Positions 60,685 to 64,000 of a DNA stretch of 64,000 nucleotides are shown here, in pieces (the stretch's first letter is position 1; each line of letters opens with the position of its first letter). Both the position numbers and the translations under genes were made by a program. The DNA comes from Streptomyces sp. NRRL B-1140 (GTDB taxonomy: Bacteria; Actinomycetota; Actinomycetes; Streptomycetales; Streptomycetaceae), in NCBI RefSeq assembly GCF_001280065.1, contig NZ_LGEA01000114.1:62001-126000 (forward strand). The letters run 5' to 3'. The notes beneath the pieces were generated by a model, which had not been told where the DNA came from, searched no databases, and saw nothing but the letters and a program-made list of their open reading frames with translations.

Positions 60685-60814
60685 GGGCATGGCCTTCGGT
60701 TCGCGGCGGTTCGGGCGCCTCGTGCGTCGCCCCGGACCAGGGTGCGGCCGCGTGGCGTCGCCGTCCGCTGCTTTTCCCAGCCGTTGCCCGGCGTTCGATC
60801 AGCGGGGAGCGTCG

Positions 60815-61303
60815 TCAGTCGACCGGGTGGCCCGGGTCGATGGTGACCGCGTCGGACAGGCGCAGCAGCGGCCCGTCGTCGTCCTGGTCGCCGCCCCACT
60901 CGACCGGGTCGAGGACGAAGCCGATGTGGTCGCCGCCGCCCGTGCGCGTCACGATCCGGCCGACGAACCAGGCCGGCGCGTCCGTGAGGACCAGGGCCCC
61001 GCCGTGCGCCTCCCGCAAAGGCACGTCCCTGAATTTGTCGGTCCGGTCGCCGGTGTGCCCGCCGAACAGCTCGGCGAGGGCGCGCTGTTCGCGGCCGACC
61101 AGGTGCACGGCGAGGACGTCCGCGTTCCGGGCCACCCGGAAGGTGTGGTTGAGCTCGGACAGCCACACGACGAACCGGACCGGCCGCAGCGAGCACTGCG
61201 AGGCGAAACCGACCAGGCAGCCCGCTCGTTCACCTCCCGCGGCGGCCGTGACCACGTACATCTCGGGGTTCAGCCGGTCGATGAACTCGTCCATGCCGGC
61301 CAT
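60815..61303 (-). CDS. Flavin reductase-like domain protein
   Basis: This 162-residue FMN-binding split-barrel protein has the flavin reductase-like pattern: YVVTAAAGGERAGCLVGFASQCSL, WLSELNHTFRVARNADVLAVHLV and LADAPAWF-like and GDHIGFVLDPVEW segments. It probably reduces flavin or binds F420/FMN. ATG 61303 (or GTG 61309, ATG 61294) follows the upstream gene's stop by about 10 bp, so they form an operon. Confidence 0.88.
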   Translation of the reverse strand: MAGMDEFIDRLNPEMYVVTAAAGGERAGCLVGFASQCSLRPVRFVVWLSELNHTFRVARNADVLAVHLVGREQRALAELFGGHTGDRTDKFRDVPLREAHGGALVLTDAPAWFVGRIVTRTGGGDHIGFVLDPVEWGGDQDDDGPLLRLSDAVTIDPGHPVD

Positions 61304-61312
61304 GGTCACACA

Positions 61313-62008
61313 TCAGCTCGTGTCCGCCGGGGTGCGGGACTCCAGGGCCGCCCGGGTGTCGTCGCCGTAGACGCCGGTCTCGTCGCCGCGGATGCCGTAC
61401 CAGAGCTGGAAGCGGGCGACCGCCGCGGTGAGGGTGGGGTCGTAGCGTCCGCTGGTGGAGCCGTCCCGGTAGACGTCCGGGATGCGCAGGAGGCGTTGCT
61501 GGAGTTCGGTCACCTCGGGGCCGGACGCTCCCTCGCGCAGGGTGCCGGCGCCGTCCGGGTCCACGGGCGCGGCGGGCGGGGCGGGCGAGGTGGGGGCCGC
61601 TGTGGGCGTGGGGTCAGGAGTGGAGGGGGCGGACCGGGGCGGCGCGGGCGCGGCCTGGTCGTCGGTGTGCTCGCCGCGGAGCAGGAGCGCACCGCCGGCG
61701 CCGATCACCGCGGCCGCGAGGACGGCCACCGCGACGGCGGCACGGCGCAGCCCGGCCCCCGGGGGTGCGGCTTGCGCGGGCCGGCGCATCTCGCGGGCGA
61801 CGGGCGGGAGTTCCTGGGTCAGGGCCTCGGAGCCGCCCGGCGGTCCGGGCAGGGCGACGGACTCGTGGTCACCGGGTTCCCGAGCGGTCTCCTGCCGGAA
61901 CTCCCGCATCAGTTCGGCGAGCGCGTCGGTGCGGCGGGGCCGCAGGACGCGGATGGGTTCGAGGGCCGGGCCGTCCTGCGGCGGCCTGGGCTCGGACGGT
62001 GTCGACAC
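61313..62008 (-). CDS. Membrane protein with extracellular peptidoglycan-binding domain
   Basis: This 231-residue protein has a cytoplasmic N-terminus (about 1-88, with EPIRVLRPRRTDALAELMREFRQ), one membrane helix (about 89-110), a Pro/Ala/Thr-rich spacer and a C-terminal PG_binding_1 domain (about 155-225; LREGASGPEVTELQQRLLRI, then TAAVARFQLWYGIRGDETGVYGDDTRAALE). It is likely to sense or tether to the cell wall. GTG 62008 follows AAGGAG. First gene of an operon with the flavin-reductase-like gene. Confidence 0.88.
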   Translation of the reverse strand: MSTPSEPRPPQDGPALEPIRVLRPRRTDALAELMREFRQETAREPGDHESVALPGPPGGSEALTQELPPVAREMRRPAQAAPPGAGLRRAAVAVAVLAAAVIGAGGALLLRGEHTDDQAAPAPPRSAPSTPDPTPTAAPTSPAPPAAPVDPDGAGTLREGASGPEVTELQQRLLRIPDVYRDGSTSGRYDPTLTAAVARFQLWYGIRGDETGVYGDDTRAALESRTPADTS

Positions 62009-62117
62009 GTTGTTCTCCTTCGTCCGGGCCCCGGGGCGCCCGTCTTCGAGGATCGTCCGACCTTGGATACGCGGCCATCGCACCCGGGGTTCAGAGGCCG
62101 GCCACGCCCGGCGGCCA

Positions 62118-62155
62118 GTGCACTGAGTACCTCCGTGCGAGTGCACCGAGTGCCA
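62118..62155. promoter_or_regulatory. GAGTGC repeats before the TetR gene (putative operator)
   Basis: GTGCAC and three GAGTGC-like units (GAGTAC, GAGTGC, GAGTGCCA) lie 30-65 bp before the TetR start codon. The same arrangement recurs at 62915-62948, before the next gene. Confidence 0.5.
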
Positions 62156-62184
62156 TGTCCCTTCCGGGTGCTACGTTCGCGCTC

Positions 62185-62895
62185 ATGAGCTTCGAGAAAG
62201 CCGAGGCGGGCACCGGGAAACCGCCCATGCGGGACGCCTTGGTGGCGGCGGCCTTCCAGCTGTTCCTGGAGCGGGGGTACGAGCAGACCACCGTCGACGA
62301 CATCGTCGCCCTCGCCGGGGTCGGCCGGCGCTCGTTCTTCCGCTACTTCCCCTCCAAGGAGGACGTGGTCTTCCCGGACCACGAGCGCTGCCTGGCCGAC
62401 ATGACGGCCTTCCTGGCGGACGGCTCCGACGACGACGAACCCGTGCGACGGGTCTGCGACGCGGCCCGGCTCGTGCTGCGCATGTACGCCGAGAACCCGA
62501 CCTTCTCCGTGCAGCGCTACCGCCTCACCAAGCAGGTCCCGGGGCTGCGCGCCTACGAACTGTCGGTGGTGTGGCGCTACGAGCGGGCCCTCGCCGCGTA
62601 CCTGCGCCGGCGCTTCGCCGCCTGCCGGGAGGGCACCCTGCGGGCCGACGTGATCGCGGCCGCGGTGGTCGCGGCGCACAACAACGCGCTGCGCTCCTGG
62701 CTGCGTTCGGACGGTCAGGGCGAGGCGAGCGCGGCGGTCGACCGCGCGCTGGCCTATGTGCAGTCGGCGTTCGGCGGCGTACCGGTCCCGCCCGCCATGG
62801 AGCAGCCGGAGGACGTGGTGGTCGTCGTGTCGCGGCGCGGGGCACCGCTGTGGCGGGTCGTGCAGGAGATCGAGACGACGCTGGGGCGGGGCTGA
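62185..62895 (+). CDS. TetR-family transcriptional regulator
   Basis: This 236-residue regulator has an N-terminal TetR HTH (RDALVAAAFQLFLERGYEQTTVDDIVALAGVGRRSFFRYFPSKEDVV, about 15-60) and an all-helical ligand domain. It is long enough for a dimer with an effector pocket. ATG 62185 is preferred. The repeated GAGTGC elements before its own gene and the next suggest it regulates itself and the downstream Zn-ribbon/OB-fold gene. Confidence 0.93.
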   Translation: MSFEKAEAGTGKPPMRDALVAAAFQLFLERGYEQTTVDDIVALAGVGRRSFFRYFPSKEDVVFPDHERCLADMTAFLADGSDDDEPVRRVCDAARLVLRMYAENPTFSVQRYRLTKQVPGLRAYELSVVWRYERALAAYLRRRFAACREGTLRADVIAAAVVAAHNNALRSWLRSDGQGEASAAVDRALAYVQSAFGGVPVPPAMEQPEDVVVVVSRRGAPLWRVVQEIETTLGRG

Positions 62896-62914
62896 GTCTC
62901 CCCACATTGAGGGT

Positions 62915-62948
62915 ACGGAGTGCCTTTACGAGTGGCACTGAGTGCCAT
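62915..62948. promoter_or_regulatory. Second copy of the GAGTGC operator-like element
   Basis: GGAGTGCC, GAGTGGC and GAGTGCCA are spaced like those before the TetR gene; the last two include the perfect palindrome GGCACT-G-AGTGCC (62934-62946). It sits about 100 bp before the OB-fold gene. Confidence 0.5.
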
Positions 62949-63046
62949 ACCCTGTGCTGCGTGCACGGTGGCACGGCGAGCCGCGCACCCGTGTGCGCGA
63001 GTGATCGCGTACGCGGATTCCGGCCGAGTGCAGGGAGTTGACCAGC

Positions 63047-63457
63047 GTGTACCACTCAGGAAGCGTCGCTCAGCAGGCAGCCGGCTCCGCGACGGGTCTG
63101 CTCGACCCGAGGGGCCAGGACTCCGAGGCCATCCTCTACCAGCGCTGTACCTGGTGCGGCACCGCCATGTACCACCGGGTGCTCTGTCCGGTCTGCCGGG
63201 GCAGCGAGCTGCGCACGGAGCGGGCCGAGGGCACGGGCACGGTGCGCCACTCCACCGTGGTGCACCGCAACACCCCCGCGGCGCGCAACGTCTCGCTGAT
63301 CGAGATGGCCGAGGGGTTCGTGGTGCGCGGCCGGGTGATGGGCCCGCCGATCGGCATCCACAGCGGCGACCGGGTACGCCTGTCCACGGCCAAGGACCCG
63401 GTTCGGGGCGAGCCGGTCTTCCAGCTCCTGGACGAGCCCTACCGGGCCTGGAGCTGA
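63047..63457 (+). CDS. Zn-ribbon/OB-fold (DUF35) acyl-CoA-associated protein
   Basis: This 136-residue protein has a rubredoxin-like zinc ribbon (CTWCGTAMYHRVLCPVC, four Cys) followed by an OB-fold (GTGTVRHSTVVHRN, VRGRVMGPPIGIHSGDRV). DUF35 proteins partner with thiolases or lipid-transfer/acyl-CoA enzymes; no thiolase lies next to it in the window. GTG 63047 is 9 nt after AGGGAG. Adjacent to the TetR gene with a shared operator-like repeat. Confidence 0.9.
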   Translation: MYHSGSVAQQAAGSATGLLDPRGQDSEAILYQRCTWCGTAMYHRVLCPVCRGSELRTERAEGTGTVRHSTVVHRNTPAARNVSLIEMAEGFVVRGRVMGPPIGIHSGDRVRLSTAKDPVRGEPVFQLLDEPYRAWS

Positions 63458-63467
63458 CACCTCCTCA

Positions 63468-63848
63468 TCACAGAGCGATGCGGATGCCCACCGTGCCGTC
63501 CACGCCCCGGCGCAACCGGCTGCCGAGGAGGGTGAGCCGGCCCGTCAGGCCGTACTTGCGGGCGATCAGCCGCCGGTAACGGGCGGTGGTCGCGGGGTCG
63601 CAGATCTCCGCCGTCGCGGGCACCTGGTCGCCGGTGGGGTTGCCCCGCAGGTCGCAGGGGCCGACGAGTACGTCGGCGCGCTTGCGGATCCGCTTCACCT
63701 TCCAGGAGCCGGCGGCCGTCCACACGCCGAGTGCCGCACCGTCGCGCACCACCCAGACCGGGGTGGCGACCGGCGTGCCGTTCTTGCGGTAGCTGGTGAG
63801 CAGCAGGTACTTTCCCGCCCCGAGCGCGTCCAGCGTCGTGTCGTCCAT
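63468..63848 (-). CDS. PPOX-class F420-dependent oxidoreductase
   Basis: This 126-residue split-barrel flavin/F420 oxidoreductase has KYLLLTSYRKNGTPVATPVWVVRDGAALGVWTAAGSWKVKRIRK, the standard F420-phosphate-binding beginning of the PPOX family, then VLVGPCDLRGNP. Reaction unknown; family members reduce quinones, biliverdin or nitro compounds. It converges on the OB-fold gene with an 11-bp gap. Confidence 0.92.
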   Translation of the reverse strand: MDDTTLDALGAGKYLLLTSYRKNGTPVATPVWVVRDGAALGVWTAAGSWKVKRIRKRADVLVGPCDLRGNPTGDQVPATAEICDPATTARYRRLIARKYGLTGRLTLLGSRLRRGVDGTVGIRIAL

Positions 63849-63878
63849 GGCGGGCAGTGTACGAGCGCGCCCCGGGGC

Positions 63879-64000
63879 TCAGTGGAGCGCCGCCGCCATG
63901 GCGCGCACCGCCTTCGTGAGCACCTCGTCCGGCGTCGCCAGGTTGAGCCGGGCATGGCCGGTGCCACCCGTGCCGAAGGGCAGGCCGGAGCTGAGGGCGA
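63879..64000 (-). CDS. Aminotransferase of the MalY/PatB type, C-terminal part only
   Basis: The last 40 codons on the minus strand read SSGLPFGTGGTGHARLNLATPDEVL followed by TKAVRAMAAAL and stop at 63879-63881. This is the C-terminus of a class I/II PLP-dependent aminotransferase/cystathionine beta-lyase. The gene continues beyond the right edge. Confidence 0.75.
   Translation of the reverse strand, partial: ALSSGLPFGTGGTGHARLNLATPDEVLTKAVRAMAAALH

Noticed and set aside
1..64000. tRNA, rRNA, CRISPR arrays, insertion sequences, integrase/att sites
   Set aside because: None was visible on either strand: no transposase or integrase motifs, no regularly spaced repeats, no rRNA-like stretches. 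A tRNA scan by software would be a fair check.

Overview
The window is very GC-rich actinobacterial chromosome, almost certainly Streptomyces. The evidence is third-position G/C bias throughout, frequent GTG/TTG starts, families typical of Streptomyces (DUF5133, DUF5709, HelR, PPOX/F420 oxidoreductase, a graspetide precursor with its ATP-grasp maturase) and G+C-rich hairpin terminators without U-tracts. I saw no tRNA, rRNA, CRISPR array, insertion sequence or plasmid function. Both edges cut genes: a molybdopterin oxidoreductase at the left and an aminotransferase at the right.

Layout. 1-6.3 kb: end of a xanthine-dehydrogenase-type oxidoreductase, a repeat-containing membrane protein, a DUF1232 protein, a compact graspetide pair (4360-5551) and small Streptomyces proteins. 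6.6-10.2 kb: a secreted lysyl-oxidase-family protein with a His-rich linker, a divergent regulator/DoxX pair that has lost its shared centre (two gene fragments), and an aldo/keto reductase. 10.4-22.7 kb: the most striking block. It holds an acyl-CoA carboxylase beta subunit, a fatty-acyl-AMP ligase, a Pks13-like ACP-KS-AT-ACP-TE synthase, an exported esterase resembling antigen 85, a PucR-type regulator, a cutinase and a secreted alpha/beta hydrolase. This matches the gene content of the mycobacterial accD4-pks13-fadD32-cutinase-fbp mycolate condensation locus, yet Streptomyces is not known to make mycolic acids. I infer a dedicated pathway that activates a fatty acid as its adenylate, condenses it with a carboxylated acyl unit and passes the product to exported acyl-handling enzymes.

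22.8-35 kb: small proteins, a sugar-porter transporter, helR (RNA polymerase-rescuing motor) with a candidate rifamycin-associated element, a Gfo/Idh/MocA oxidoreductase whose promoter overlaps that element and is followed at once by an intrinsic-terminator-like hairpin, an acetyltransferase, a SpoIIE-type phosphatase, DUF5709, an APC permease and an unknown protein. 35-43.6 kb: a NiCoT nickel/cobalt transporter, a lone proteasome beta subunit, a membrane glycosyltransferase-like protein, a GH65 phosphorylase translationally coupled to beta-phosphoglucomutase, a P-loop kinase and an acetyltransferase.

43.7-51.3 kb: a carbohydrate-uptake system (binding protein, two permeases, an alpha/alpha-barrel enzyme) with a ROK regulator and a divergent sugar kinase; clear palindromes lie at both promoter regions. 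51.5-64 kb: a Tat-exported PAP2-type phosphatase with a beta-repeat tail, a GT39-like membrane protein, a stand-alone DUF3662 protein, an RpiR regulator, a GAF/PAS/SpoIIE phosphatase, a flavin-reductase-like protein paired with a peptidoglycan-binding membrane protein, a TetR regulator next to a Zn-ribbon/OB-fold protein (both preceded by the same GAGTGC repeats), and a PPOX/F420 oxidoreductase.
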